A stretch of DNA of 64,000 nucleotides from Anaerolineales bacterium UBA2181 (GCA_002328075.1 DCVT01000027.1:1-64000), one strand, 5' to 3'; shown: positions 25,800 to 34,407, numbered from the stretch's first letter. Notes: generated by a model from the sequence alone, not told the origin. Translations and numbers: made by a program.

Positions 25800-26339
25800 T
25801 CAGGAGACAATCAGCCCACGGCCGATTGGGAGGGCCGAGTGAACCCGACCCGTCGACCTCGTCTGAGGGCCACCCCTCGGTCGCCCCCAGTAGATCTGGA
25901 ACTCGCCCTGCCGACAGTACTCGATCAGCCGCCCGACCACACCCCGATACTCGCCGGTCAAACCAAGATCGGCCGGCTCGGCCCCGGGCGTCCGCAGCGC
26001 CCGCTTGGCCGCCTCCAGCTCTCGGATCACGGTCTCGAAATAGTCCCTGAACTCATACCGGTCCTGCGGCTCCTCCAGCGGCATGTCTTCCAGCGCCCGC
26101 TCCAACGCGTCGGCCATCGCCAGGGCGTCGCCCGCCACCACCCATTTGCCGTTATTGCTGGAATAGTTGCCCGGGTTTCAGGCCTTGCCTGCGGTCCAAT
26201 CGTTCGTCCCCCACCAATCGGGCGCCGCGGTGCCCTGTGGCTGCCAGCCATAGTGCCGCGCCACCGTCAACAACTTGAACCAGGTGCGGTTCCCCGTGCA
26301 GAAACCCTCGCCCTCACGATTCGCCAGATCAACCGACGT
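25800..26339 (-). pseudogene. Decayed gene: lost start codon and in-frame TGA
   Basis: The frame from 26339 to 25800 reads as one protein: VDLANREGEGFCTGNRTWFK, HYGWQPQGTAAP, then GNYSSNNGKWVVAGDALAMA and ADALERALEDMPLEEPQDRY. It resembles a small uncharacterised family with a GWxPxGT ... DGxxVxxxDAxxLADALERAL layout. The codon placed where ATG should be is ACG (26339-26337), five bases after a perfect GGAGGAGGTG. An in-frame TGA sits at 26180-26178. Two point changes therefore explain the loss. The reading frame is otherwise intact, so decay is recent. The alternative is ACG initiation with stop readthrough, which I think unlikely. Confidence 0.6.
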
Positions 26340-26352
26340 CCGTACACCTCCT

Positions 26353-26376
26353 CCACTTGTGGGCAACCACAAGTGG
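26353..26376. repeat. Perfect 10-bp inverted repeat beside a ribosome binding site
   Basis: CCACTTGTGG, four bases (GCAA), CCACAAGTGG. It ends at the Shine-Dalgarno of the decayed gene on the minus strand. It could be an operator for a dimeric regulator or an RNA hairpin affecting translation. Confidence 0.7.
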
Positions 26377-26531
26377 CTCCCCTGACCACAACCGAACCAT
26401 GCCCACCGTTGACGTCTAGGCAGGGCGCCACGAATGGCATGTGGTTGGGTTTGGAGGTGCAAGTCAGGCCCGTCACAAACCCCGGTGAGTCGGGATGCGG
26501 AAATCATGCCATAATTGCTCGCATGAGCAAG

Positions 26532-26571
26532 GGCGGAACCCCGCGGATGCGGCCTTCCGCGAGGTTCCGCC
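26532..26571 (-). terminator. Large hairpin after the tandem GNAT gene
   Basis: GGCGGAACC ... GGTTCCGCC with inner pairs CCGCGGA/TTCCGCG makes a long stem, starting 6 bases after the stop of the GNAT gene. There is no U-run, so it may be a processing or stabilising hairpin instead of a true terminator. Confidence 0.45.
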
Positions 26572-26577
26572 ATCCCT

Positions 26578-27606
26578 TCACGCAGGCACCGATTGGGTGC
26601 TGATCTCCACCCCCGGCTGCAGCTCTTTTTCGTAAACCGCGTATACCCGCGCCACATGCATCCCGGCTCGCTCGTAAAGCCGGGTGGCGCCGGTCAGGCT
26701 GGAGGCATCCACCCCGAGCCCCACCCGTTTCTTGCCGCGACGGTAGAGCTCGCCGAAGGAGCGGTGCAACAGCGCCAAGGCGATTCCCTGCCTGCGCCAT
26801 GGCCGACGCACCCCCAGGTCATTGATCCAACCCATGTCCGGATCCTCCGGCAACCGGGGCCGGCCAAGCGAGGTGCCCACAATCTCCCCACTGCAACCCT
26901 CCACCGCCACCAGCCAGAGATCAGGGTCGTGGTCCGGATCGGTGCGAATCCAATGGGCGAACTGCTCTAGGTGCTGCTCCCACGGTGTCTCCACATAGCC
27001 CCAGTGGTCGCGGAACTCATCCCGGGTGGCCCGCAGCAATGGTTCCACCTCGGAAGGCAGGTAAGGGCGTATGACCACCCCAGCCGGAAGCACCGGCTCA
27101 GGCGGCGGGCCATCTAGCTCCATGACCATCCGATGGTTGTACCGCACGGTCTGGTAACCCTGGCTCGAAAGAAACGCGGTCGTCGGCTCATGGTTAGCCA
27201 GTTGAAATTGGATCAGCGTTACCCGCGCCTCGGCCGGGGCATCGGCCAGCGATCCGTTAGCGCGCTCCTCCAGCCATCGCGCCATCGCGCTTCCCAGCCC
27301 GCGACCGCGGTATTCCGGGTGCACGCTGCCCATCGAGTAGATGCGCACGTGGGGCGGCTGGTCCCACACGTCCGCGTACCCAACCAAACGGCCGTCGGGC
27401 GCCACCACCACCCGGGCGTCGCGCGCCAGGTCCCAGGTCGGGCATTGCCAATCGTTGGCCAGTTCGTGTTCCTCCCACTCAATTTCGCCGACCTGCTCAA
27501 GCGAGCAGGCATTCAGCAGCAAGGTCACGGCTCCGGCCTCTTCCGATACCGCCGGCCGCATGACGTAACCTTTACCAATCTCTTTTACGTTTCCGTTCCC
27601 GTGCAT
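26578..27606 (-). CDS. Tandem GNAT acetyltransferase
   Basis: The 342-residue protein carries two GNAT domains. The first (about 10-170) has VHPEYRGRGLGSAMARWL, the acetyl-CoA-binding loop. The second (about 185-330) has LGVRRPWRRQGIALALLHRS and ends with an AGMHVARVYAVYEKEL strand. The twin-domain form recalls mycothiol synthase and similar proteins, but the substrate is not predictable. Start is set at ATG 27606. It is just downstream of the ABC exporter pair, with a 25-base gap, and may share their transcript. Confidence 0.82.
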   Translation of the reverse strand: MHGNGNVKEIGKGYVMRPAVSEEAGAVTLLLNACSLEQVGEIEWEEHELANDWQCPTWDLARDARVVVAPDGRLVGYADVWDQPPHVRIYSMGSVHPEYRGRGLGSAMARWLEERANGSLADAPAEARVTLIQFQLANHEPTTAFLSSQGYQTVRYNHRMVMELDGPPPEPVLPAGVVIRPYLPSEVEPLLRATRDEFRDHWGYVETPWEQHLEQFAHWIRTDPDHDPDLWLVAVEGCSGEIVGTSLGRPRLPEDPDMGWINDLGVRRPWRRQGIALALLHRSFGELYRRGKKRVGLGVDASSLTGATRLYERAGMHVARVYAVYEKELQPGVEISTQSVPA

Positions 27607-27631
27607 CTCGTCCTCACAAGCAACTCTCGTC

Positions 27632-29485
27632 TCACTGCAAACTGGGCGCCGGCGCCAGGACTCCGGTCCCGGCCAGCGCCGCCAGTGCTCGGTCGCGTTC
27701 CATCGCACGCTCCATCCGGAACTGCTGGGTATAGAGCGCGTGATAGTGCCCACGCAGACGCATCAAATCGCTGTGCGTTCCCTGTTCCACAATCCGGCCG
27801 CCTTCGATCACCAGGATACGATCGGCGCGGCGGATGGTGGACAGCCGATGCGCTATCACCAGGCTGGTCCGGTCCTGCATCAGCGCCTCCATGCCTTCCT
27901 GAATCAGCGCTTCGGTCAGGGTGTCCACCGAGCTGGTCGCTTCATCCATGATGAGGATGTCTGGCGCGGCCAGCACGGCCCGCGCCAGGCTGATCAACTG
28001 TTTCTGCCCAACCGACAACCGGTTGCCGCCCTCGCCCACCTCCTCATCATAGGCGCGTTCCATCTTGGAGATGAACTCGTGCGCCCGCGCCACCCGCGCC
28101 GCCTCCTCCACCTCCTCGTCGGTCGCCGCTAACCGGCCGTACCGGATATTATCCCGGACGGTGCCTGAAAAGAGGTGCGGCGTCTGCAGCACCACGCCAA
28201 TGCGTGACTGGATCGCGTTCAGCGTCAGCTCGGTATAGTCCCGACCACCGATCCGGATGACACCCCCTTTGGGCTCGTAGAAGCGACAGAGCAGGTTGGC
28301 TATGGTGGACTTGCCGCCGCCGGTCGGTCCCACCACCGCGATGGTCTCGCCCGGCCGAACCTTGAGATTAAAGCCGGTCAGAACCGGGTTGTCGGCCGTG
28401 TAGTAAAAATCCACCTGTTCGAACTCGATCTCGCCCCGGATGGTTCCCGGATCCACCGCGCCGGGCCGGTCAACGACCTCCGGTTGGGCATCCATCAGGC
28501 TGAACGCCCGCTCGGCCGACGCGATGGCATCCTGCATCGAAGCCCACACCCGGGCCAGGTCCTGGATCGGCCACATCATGAACGCCATGTAAGAGATGAA
28601 TGCCTGTATGCCGCCAATGGTCATGCGCCCGTCCTGGAACTGATGACCTCCGTACCAGATGATCGCGCCCAGCGATAGCGAGCCGATGATCTGGATCGCG
28701 GGCAAAAAGAGCGCCGACCACCAGGCCGCCCGGTAAGAAGCGCGGTACATCTCGCCCGAAAGCTCGCGGAAATCACCCAGGTTGCGCTCCTCCCGCCGCA
28801 ACGCCTTCACCACGCGCACGCCGGTGATGTTCTCATTATACGCGCCCACCAGCCGCGAGTTCTGCTTGCGCACCCGCCGATAGTAGGCGATGATCCGTTT
28901 CTGAAACTGGACCGCCACCAGGTACATCAGCGGCAACACAGCGAGCACAACCAGCGCCAGCCGCCAGTTGATGATGGCCATGAAGGTCAGCGATGTGCCG
29001 ATGTTCATGACCGCCCAGGTGGAATCGACCAAGCCCCAGGTCACCAGGTCGGCCATCTTGGTGGCATCCGAGGTCACGCGGGCCATGACCCAACCTACTT
29101 TGGTCCGATCAAAGTAAGAGAATGAGAGCTCCTGCAGGTGGTTGAACATGCGCTTGCGCAGGTCATAGTTCACCCGTTCGCCCAGCACGCCGGCCAGGTA
29201 GATGAAGCCAAAGACAGCTGCAGCCTGTACCATGGCAAGGCCGCCATAGAGCATCAACAACTCCCGCAGGCGGGTCAGGTTCCGCGCCACGATGCCCTCG
29301 TCCACAATGGTCTTGCTGATGTAGGTAAAGATCGCATCCAGCGCCGAGACCACCAAAATGAACGCCAGAAAGCCCGCCACCCAGCGCCAGTGGGGTTTGA
29401 GTTGCGCCAGGATGCGCATGACCGTCCGGCCGTTGAATTGGCTGGTAAACTCTTCTTCCTCAAGATACGTGTCGTCCATTGCCAT
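27632..29485 (-). CDS. ABC exporter half-transporter, catalytic partner of a heterodimer
   Basis: The 617-residue protein has six membrane helices (about 25-305) and an ATPase domain. Walker A is GPTGGGKST, Walker B ILIMDEATSSVD keeps the catalytic Glu, and the signature is LSVGQ instead of LSGGQ. In heterodimeric exporters (BmrC/BmrD, TM287/288) the altered signature of one subunit faces the degenerate site of the other; that is what the sequence of this pair shows. Start ATG 29485 follows AGGAG and overlaps the end of the partner gene by 26 bases. Likely exports drugs or lipids. Confidence 0.9.
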   Translation of the reverse strand: MAMDDTYLEEEEFTSQFNGRTVMRILAQLKPHWRWVAGFLAFILVVSALDAIFTYISKTIVDEGIVARNLTRLRELLMLYGGLAMVQAAAVFGFIYLAGVLGERVNYDLRKRMFNHLQELSFSYFDRTKVGWVMARVTSDATKMADLVTWGLVDSTWAVMNIGTSLTFMAIINWRLALVVLAVLPLMYLVAVQFQKRIIAYYRRVRKQNSRLVGAYNENITGVRVVKALRREERNLGDFRELSGEMYRASYRAAWWSALFLPAIQIIGSLSLGAIIWYGGHQFQDGRMTIGGIQAFISYMAFMMWPIQDLARVWASMQDAIASAERAFSLMDAQPEVVDRPGAVDPGTIRGEIEFEQVDFYYTADNPVLTGFNLKVRPGETIAVVGPTGGGKSTIANLLCRFYEPKGGVIRIGGRDYTELTLNAIQSRIGVVLQTPHLFSGTVRDNIRYGRLAATDEEVEEAARVARAHEFISKMERAYDEEVGEGGNRLSVGQKQLISLARAVLAAPDILIMDEATSSVDTLTEALIQEGMEALMQDRTSLVIAHRLSTIRRADRILVIEGGRIVEQGTHSDLMRLRGHYHALYTQQFRMERAMERDRALAALAGTGVLAPAPSLQ

Positions 29486-31325
29486 GGTCGAACTCCTGTT
29501 TCTCGTCCTGCTCAATTCGAGCCTGGATCTCGTATATCCGCCGATACAGCCCATCCTGTTCAATCAGTTCGTGATGGGCACCCAGTTGGACAACCTGTCC
29601 CTTGTCCAACACCACGATCTGGTCCGCCCGCATGATCGTCTGGATCCGATGGGCAATCACCAGGCTGGTGCGTCCGATCATCAGTCGCTCGAGCGCCGCC
29701 TGAATCTGCGTTTCGGTGTCGGTATCCACCGATGACGTAGCGTCATCCAGGATCAGAATGCGGGGATCCCGCAGCAACGTGCGGGCTATAGCCACCCGCT
29801 GCTTCTGACCGCCGGAAAGCGTAACACCTTTTTCGCCCACGAACGTGTCATAGCCGTCGGCAAACGACTGAATCATGTCGTGGATGGCAGCCGCCCTCGC
29901 TGCCTCCACGATCTCATCGTCGGTTACCTCCCGGCCGGCGCCGTAGGCGATGTTGTCCCGGATGGACCGCGAAAAGAGAAACGGCTCCTGCTCCACAATG
30001 CCAATCTGTCGCCGCAGCCAGTCCACCGGATAGTCCGCCAGCTCGACACCGTCCAGCGTCAGGCTGCCCCCGGAATATGGGTAGAAGCGCGGCAACAGGT
30101 TGACCAGGCTGGACTTTCCCGAGCCGGTCGGACCCAGCAGCGCGATGACCTGGCCCGGCTCCGCCCGGAACGAGACGCGATCCAGCACGTGTCCGTTGTC
30201 GTGTGGTGTGCCATCGGCCGACGCCGGATACTCAAAGCAGACCTCGCGGAACACCAACTCGCCGCGGATGCGCTCCAGCGGCGGCTGGATTCCGGCCACC
30301 AGGTCCTCCTGTTCGGACTGGATCAGATCCGCCACGCGCCGATACGAAACCAGCGCCGAGGACGCCTGCACGATCACGCGACCCAGGTTGCGCATGGGCC
30401 AGATAATCCAGATGACCATTCCGGCGATGGCCAGATAGGTGCCGACGGTGATCTCGCCGGCGATGGCTGCAGAGGCGCCCAGAAAGTAGATGAGGAGCAT
30501 CTGCGCCCAACAGAGCACGTCCGAGACGGGCCAGTAGGTGGCGTGCATCAAAAGCAGCCGCCGACCGCGACGGAACTTTTCCCAGTTGTCGGCCTCGAAC
30601 TTGTCCCGCTCGAACGCCTGCCGGGCAAAAGCCCGCACCACTCGCACGCCCGTCAGGTTTTCCTGCAGCGTCGCTGAGAGTTTAGCCTCCTGATCCTGGT
30701 ACGCATCGTAGGCCACCGTGATCCGGCGAAAGAACACAAAGGCGATGGCAATGATCGCTGGCATCATGACGACCGAAAGCAAACCCAACCGAAGGTTGAG
30801 GCTTAGCAGCGCCACCAGGTTAAAGGCGAACAACGCCACGATCCGGCCGACCTCCACCGCCTGCTCGGCGAAGAACCGGCGCACCGCCTCGACGTCCGAA
30901 GTGACTCGCTCGATCAATTCGCCGGTGCGTGTGTGGTCGTGGTAGGCAAAGGGTAACCTCTGCAAGTGGTCAAAGAGATAGTCGCGCAAGCGGCGTGTCG
31001 CGCCTTCGGCCGCCTGCGCCGAGAGTCTTCCCCGGACAAAGTTGGCCGATCCTTCCACCGCCGCCAGTGCGACGAACCCCAGCGCATACAGCCCCAGTCC
31101 AGCGAGCCGTCCCGCGTCGGCGTCCCCTTCGCCTCCCAGGATGGTATCCACCAGATGGCGCAACAACAGAAAGGTGCTGGTGCGCGCCATGGCTGCCACC
31201 GCCAGACTGAACACCGCACCCAGGTAAAGCTGGTGAAAGCCGCCCAGCATCCGCCACAGACCGACCAGTCGGTTCTTGGCCACTGCGTTTCTGAGGTCAT
31301 ACGGATGACCGTTATTGTTATCCAT
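29460..31325 (-). CDS. ABC exporter half-transporter with degenerate ATP site
   Basis: The 621-residue protein has six membrane helices followed by an ATPase domain with Walker A GPTGSGKSS, signature LSGGQ and Walker B ILILDDATSSVD. Here the catalytic Glu is Asp, the hallmark of the degenerate subunit in heterodimeric exporters. Its partner is the next gene (overlapping). ATG 31325 is preceded by GAGGGTAGGAA. A leader with two terminators and a small peptide ORF lies upstream, so expression is probably induced by a ribosome-targeting drug, as for B. subtilis bmrCD (inference). Confidence 0.9.
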   Translation of the reverse strand: MDNNNGHPYDLRNAVAKNRLVGLWRMLGGFHQLYLGAVFSLAVAAMARTSTFLLLRHLVDTILGGEGDADAGRLAGLGLYALGFVALAAVEGSANFVRGRLSAQAAEGATRRLRDYLFDHLQRLPFAYHDHTRTGELIERVTSDVEAVRRFFAEQAVEVGRIVALFAFNLVALLSLNLRLGLLSVVMMPAIIAIAFVFFRRITVAYDAYQDQEAKLSATLQENLTGVRVVRAFARQAFERDKFEADNWEKFRRGRRLLLMHATYWPVSDVLCWAQMLLIYFLGASAAIAGEITVGTYLAIAGMVIWIIWPMRNLGRVIVQASSALVSYRRVADLIQSEQEDLVAGIQPPLERIRGELVFREVCFEYPASADGTPHDNGHVLDRVSFRAEPGQVIALLGPTGSGKSSLVNLLPRFYPYSGGSLTLDGVELADYPVDWLRRQIGIVEQEPFLFSRSIRDNIAYGAGREVTDDEIVEAARAAAIHDMIQSFADGYDTFVGEKGVTLSGGQKQRVAIARTLLRDPRILILDDATSSVDTDTETQIQAALERLMIGRTSLVIAHRIQTIMRADQIVVLDKGQVVQLGAHHELIEQDGLYRRIYEIQARIEQDEKQEFDHGNGRHVS

Positions 31326-31341
31326 AATTCCTACCCTCAAC

Positions 31342-31379
31342 AAAAAAACAGGCCGCGAATGGGGTGCGCCGCGGCCTGT
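31342..31379 (-). terminator. Second leader terminator of the ABC exporter operon
   Basis: A 10-pair stem ACAGGCCGCG/CGCGGCCTGT with a 12-base loop, followed by seven Ts. It ends 17 bases before the ATG of the exporter gene. Its 5' arm contains CCGCGGCGC, which can pair with the 3' arm of the first terminator. Confidence 0.85.
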
Positions 31380-31392
31380 ATGTCTCTGAAAC

Positions 31393-31423
31393 AAAAAACC
31401 GCGGCGCTGTGTGCGCCGCGGTT
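31393..31423 (-). terminator. First leader terminator of the ABC exporter operon
   Basis: A perfect 11-pair stem AACCGCGGCGC/GCGCCGCGGTT around ACACA, then six Ts. Its 5' edge is also part of a competing helix with GGTTAGC at 31454-31448. Confidence 0.88.
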
Positions 31424-31454
31424 AGCGTGACGTTCCTTTAACCTGGGGCTAACC
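31420..31454 (-). promoter_or_regulatory. Possible antiterminator helix in the ABC leader
   Basis: GGTTAGC (31454-31448) and GCTAACC (31426-31420) are perfect complements. The first overlaps the stop codon of the leader peptide; the second overlaps the 5' base of the first terminator stem. The two helices cannot form together. Confidence 0.55.
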
Positions 31455-31535
31455 TTCAGTAGGCGCACTGCGACAAGGCATGACAGTCGGACCACCCTCG
31501 ATGCTGTGAAAAACAAGTTTGACCATCACTTGCAC
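31449..31535 (-). CDS. Leader peptide of the ABC exporter operon
   Basis: A 28-codon frame starting at GTG 31535 (or 25 codons from ATG 31526) ends in TAG at 31451-31449. The product is MVKLVFHSIEGGPTVMPC then RSAPTEG (written from the ATG). An AAGG lies a suitable distance before the GTG. Its stop codon lies in one arm of a possible antiterminator. It is too short for ordinary gene calling but sits exactly where a ribosome-sensing leader would. Confidence 0.5.
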   Translation of the reverse strand: MQVMVKLVFHSIEGGPTVMPCRSAPTEG

Positions 31536-31590
31536 ACTACCTTGTATCAACTCGCCAATCCAAGTGCACCCGCTTGTGCAACAATTACAT

Positions 31591-31618
31591 AGTATAAACC
31601 AGGTTCGTGCCTTGTCAA
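31591..31618 (-). promoter_or_regulatory. Promoter of the ABC exporter operon
   Basis: TTGACA (31618-31613) and TATACT (31596-31591) are 16 bases apart. Transcription begins near 31584, leaving a leader of about 260 bases before the first exporter gene. Confidence 0.8.
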
Positions 31619-31646
31619 GGGGTCCGCCCGAAGTTGTTGTTGTCCA

Positions 31647-32321
31647 GTGAACGAGATCACCTGCGATCTGGGCGACCTGGTGGCTGGCGCGACGGCGACC
31701 GTCACGCTGGTGTTCACGCCGACGGTAAATGGGGTCATGACCAACGCGGCTGTGGTGTCGGCTAACCAGGCTGATCCTCTCGTTGCCGATAACACGGCGC
31801 GCGAGACCACGCGCGTGGAGCCGGTGGCCGATCTGGCTGTTCTCAAATCCGACCGTGTCGACCCTGTCCGGGTGGGAGACGCACTGACTTATCTGATCAC
31901 GGTCACCAACCGCGGGCCGTCGGATGCCACCGGGGTGACCCTGGTGGACCCTCTGCCGGTAAGCGTCGATTTTGGATCGGCTGACTGCAGCCAGGGTAGT
32001 TGCCTGGCTCCCGCCTCTGGAGAGATCCTATGTGAGTTGGGGTCCCTTTCCCGCGGCGGCAAGGCCACGGTCACCATTGTCGTCACCCCAACTCTGAAAG
32101 GGCAGATATCCAACTCCGTTCAAGTGCGCGTCCAAGAATACGACTCTGATTCGACCGACCATTCTGCAATTGAACAGACAACGGTCCTGGAAGGTCAAAA
32201 TGAGCTGTTCTTACCCCTGATGAGCAATCAGGCATCTGAAGCCCATCGGTTGATCTCTGCAAGAGACAGCCTTTGGAGAGTCAGAAGCCGCGCTCTGAAC
32301 AGCCGTGTCACCAAGCGGTAG
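31647..32321 (+). pseudogene. 5'-truncated DUF11-repeat surface protein gene
   Basis: The readable 224 residues begin in the middle of a DUF11 repeat (ITCDLGDLVAGATATVTLVF). A complete repeat follows (DLAVLKSDRVDPVRVGDALT ... LGSLSRGGKATVTIVVTP), then a tail with ELFLPLMSNQ, a sequence type seen near the ends of Chloroflexota surface proteins. No signal peptide or upstream repeat is found; the ABC promoter region lies immediately before. It is most likely the 3' remnant of a large extracellular protein gene. Confidence 0.6.
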
Positions 32322-32381
32322 GAGCGGGGTGACCCCGCCCAACCGTTGTCCGGAGGAGCTCGAAACATCCCGGGTACCCGG

Positions 32382-34238
32382 CTAAACAGCCGCCCCGGCC
32401 GCCAGCCGCGCCGCCGTCCGAGCTCGGTCGTGCCGATCCAGGATGCGCTTCCGAATCCGCAGGCTGGCTGGGGTCACCTCCAGCAACTCATCGTCCGTCA
32501 GGTATTCGATGCACTCGTCCAAGCTCATGTCCCGCGGGGTCACCAGCCGGATCTCGATGTCCCGGATTGAATTTCGCATGTTGGTCAGGTGCTTGGTTTT
32601 GCACACGTTCACGTCCAGGTCACCCGGCCGCTGGTGCTCGCCCACCACCATCCCCTGGTACACTTGGGCTCCTGGCCCGATAAACAGCAGGCCCCGTTCC
32701 TCGGCATTCTTGAGCCCGTACGTCGACGAGACCCCGTCCTCCCAAGCCACCAGGGAGCCGCGCGATCGGGAGACCACGGCGCCGGCAACCGGTCCGTACT
32801 GGTAGAAAAGCGCGTTCATGACTCCCATTCCCCGCGTAGCAGTGAGGAATTGATAGCGGAACCCGAGCAGGCCACGGGTCGGCACATGGTAGCTGAGCAG
32901 CACGCTGCCCTCAGCGCCTTCGGCCATCTGTAGCAATATGCCGCGGCGGCGACCCAGCATCTCTACCACCGTACCCACCGTATCGGGTGGGGTCTCGATG
33001 TGCAACTCCTCATACGGCTCTAGCATCTGCTCGTCGGGACCCTGGCGGAGAATGACCTGCGGCCGGGACACCTGAAACTCGTACCCCTCGCGCCGCATCG
33101 TCTCGATCAGAATGGCCAGATGCAATTCACCTCGACCGGACACAACGAACGAATCCGCCTGCTCCGTCTCCTGTACCCGCAGGGACAGGTTGTGCCTCAC
33201 CTCCTCCATCAGCCGCTGCCGCAGCCGGCGCGAGGTCCCCCAGCGGCCTTCCCGGCCCGAGAGAGGCGAATTGTTGACGGCAAAGGTCATGCTGACCGTC
33301 GGCTCCTCCACTCGGATGGCGGGCAACGCCACCGGGAATTCGGGATCAGCCAGGGTTTCGCCGATGGCCACCGCTTCTAATCCGGCGATGGCCACGATCT
33401 CGCCTGCCTCGGCCGACGGGACTTCCACCCGGCTCAGCCCCTGGTAAACATACAGGTATTGAGCTGTCTCCTGCTGCAAGCTACCGTCCAACATGAGGCG
33501 CGCCACCTCCTGCCCGGCCGTGATGCGCCCGGCTATGATCCGGCCGATAGCGGTCACCCCCCTGTAATTGTCATAATCCAGCGAAGTTACCAGGAGCTGC
33601 AACGGCGCGTCCGAATCTACCCGGGGGGCCGGAATCTTGCGCAGGATCACCTCAAACAGCGGTCCCAGGTCCGGACCCAATTCGGGGGTCATCCCGGACC
33701 GGCCGGCGGTTGCCATGGAATAAACCACCGCAAAGTCCGCCTGTTCGTCCGTGGCGCCGAGTTCGATAAACAGGTCAAAGGTCTCATTCAGCGCCCGGGC
33801 CGGGTCCGCGTTGGCCCGGTCCACTTTGTTCACCACCACAATCGCGCGCAGGCCCAGCGCCAGCGCCTTGCGCAACACAAAACGGGTCTGCGGCATGGGA
33901 CCGTCGGCCGCATCCACCAGCAGCAGCACGCCATCCACCATGTTCAGCACCCGCTCCACCTCACCGCCAAAGTCGGCGTGCCCCGGTGTATCCACGATGT
34001 TGATCTTGACCGGTTGGTCGGTCGCCGGATCGTGAATGGTGATGGCCGTGTTCTTGGCCAAAATGGTGATGCCCCGTTCCCGCTCCAGGTCAATCGAGTC
34101 CATCACGCGTTCCGCCACCTGCTGATTGCTGCGAAACACATGCGCCTGGCGCAGCAATCCGTCGACCAGCGTCGTTTTGCCGTGGTCCACGTGCGCCACG
34201 ATAGCGATATTACGCAGATCCGTTCGTTCAACCCACAT
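32382..34238 (-). CDS. typA: Ribosome-associated GTPase TypA/BipA
   Basis: TypA is a translational GTPase, related to EF-G, that helps ribosome assembly and stress responses. The 618-residue protein has G1 AHVDHGKTTLVDGLL, GITILAKN (switch I), DTPGHADF (G3) and NKVD (G4). A C-terminal domain typical of the family has YGLKNAEERGLLFI. It has a strong promoter, but a hairpin with a T-run lies between promoter and start codon, suggesting control by early termination. Confidence 0.95.
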   Translation of the reverse strand: MWVERTDLRNIAIVAHVDHGKTTLVDGLLRQAHVFRSNQQVAERVMDSIDLERERGITILAKNTAITIHDPATDQPVKINIVDTPGHADFGGEVERVLNMVDGVLLLVDAADGPMPQTRFVLRKALALGLRAIVVVNKVDRANADPARALNETFDLFIELGATDEQADFAVVYSMATAGRSGMTPELGPDLGPLFEVILRKIPAPRVDSDAPLQLLVTSLDYDNYRGVTAIGRIIAGRITAGQEVARLMLDGSLQQETAQYLYVYQGLSRVEVPSAEAGEIVAIAGLEAVAIGETLADPEFPVALPAIRVEEPTVSMTFAVNNSPLSGREGRWGTSRRLRQRLMEEVRHNLSLRVQETEQADSFVVSGRGELHLAILIETMRREGYEFQVSRPQVILRQGPDEQMLEPYEELHIETPPDTVGTVVEMLGRRRGILLQMAEGAEGSVLLSYHVPTRGLLGFRYQFLTATRGMGVMNALFYQYGPVAGAVVSRSRGSLVAWEDGVSSTYGLKNAEERGLLFIGPGAQVYQGMVVGEHQRPGDLDVNVCKTKHLTNMRNSIRDIEIRLVTPRDMSLDECIEYLTDDELLEVTPASLRIRKRILDRHDRARTAARLAAGAAV

Positions 34239-34263
34239 ACAGCTTACCGATCACCCACACATG

Positions 34264-34290
34264 AAAAACCCCGGCCGCAGGGACCGGGGT
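34264..34290 (-). terminator. Terminator in the typA leader (possible attenuator)
   Basis: Minus-strand stem ACCCCGG/CCGGGGT with a 9-base loop is followed by five Ts. It lies between the typA promoter and its start codon, and no other minus-strand gene ends here, so it probably works as an attenuator. Confidence 0.65.
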
Positions 34291-34307
34291 CAGCACTGAT
34301 ATGCTGG

Positions 34308-34336
34308 ATGATAACACATTCTGGTGCGAAAGCCAA
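34308..34336 (-). promoter_or_regulatory. typA promoter
   Basis: TTGGCT (34336-34331) and TATCAT (34313-34308) with a 17-base spacer. The start would be near 34301, only about 11 bases before the terminator stem. Confidence 0.65.
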
Positions 34337-34378
34337 GGCCGCGCGTCGGCCGGTTTGGCCGGGCACGTTTGGCCTCCC

Positions 34379-34407
34379 TTGGCGGTTGTATCCGCCTGCG
34401 GTATAGT
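34379..34407 (+). promoter_or_regulatory. Promoter of a leaderless ABC exporter mRNA
   Basis: TTGGCG (34379-34384), 17 bases, TATAGT (34402-34407). The ATG at 34414 is exactly seven bases after the -10. Confidence 0.75.

Noticed and set aside
26178..26180. In-frame TGA read as selenocysteine
   Set aside because: No selenocysteine insertion hairpin is recognisable right after it, and the start codon is also lost; simple decay explains both.
33459..34406. Plus-strand frame of 315 codons opposite typA
   Set aside because: Lies almost entirely antisense to a strongly conserved GTPase gene; sequence is His/Gln/Arg-rich shadow.
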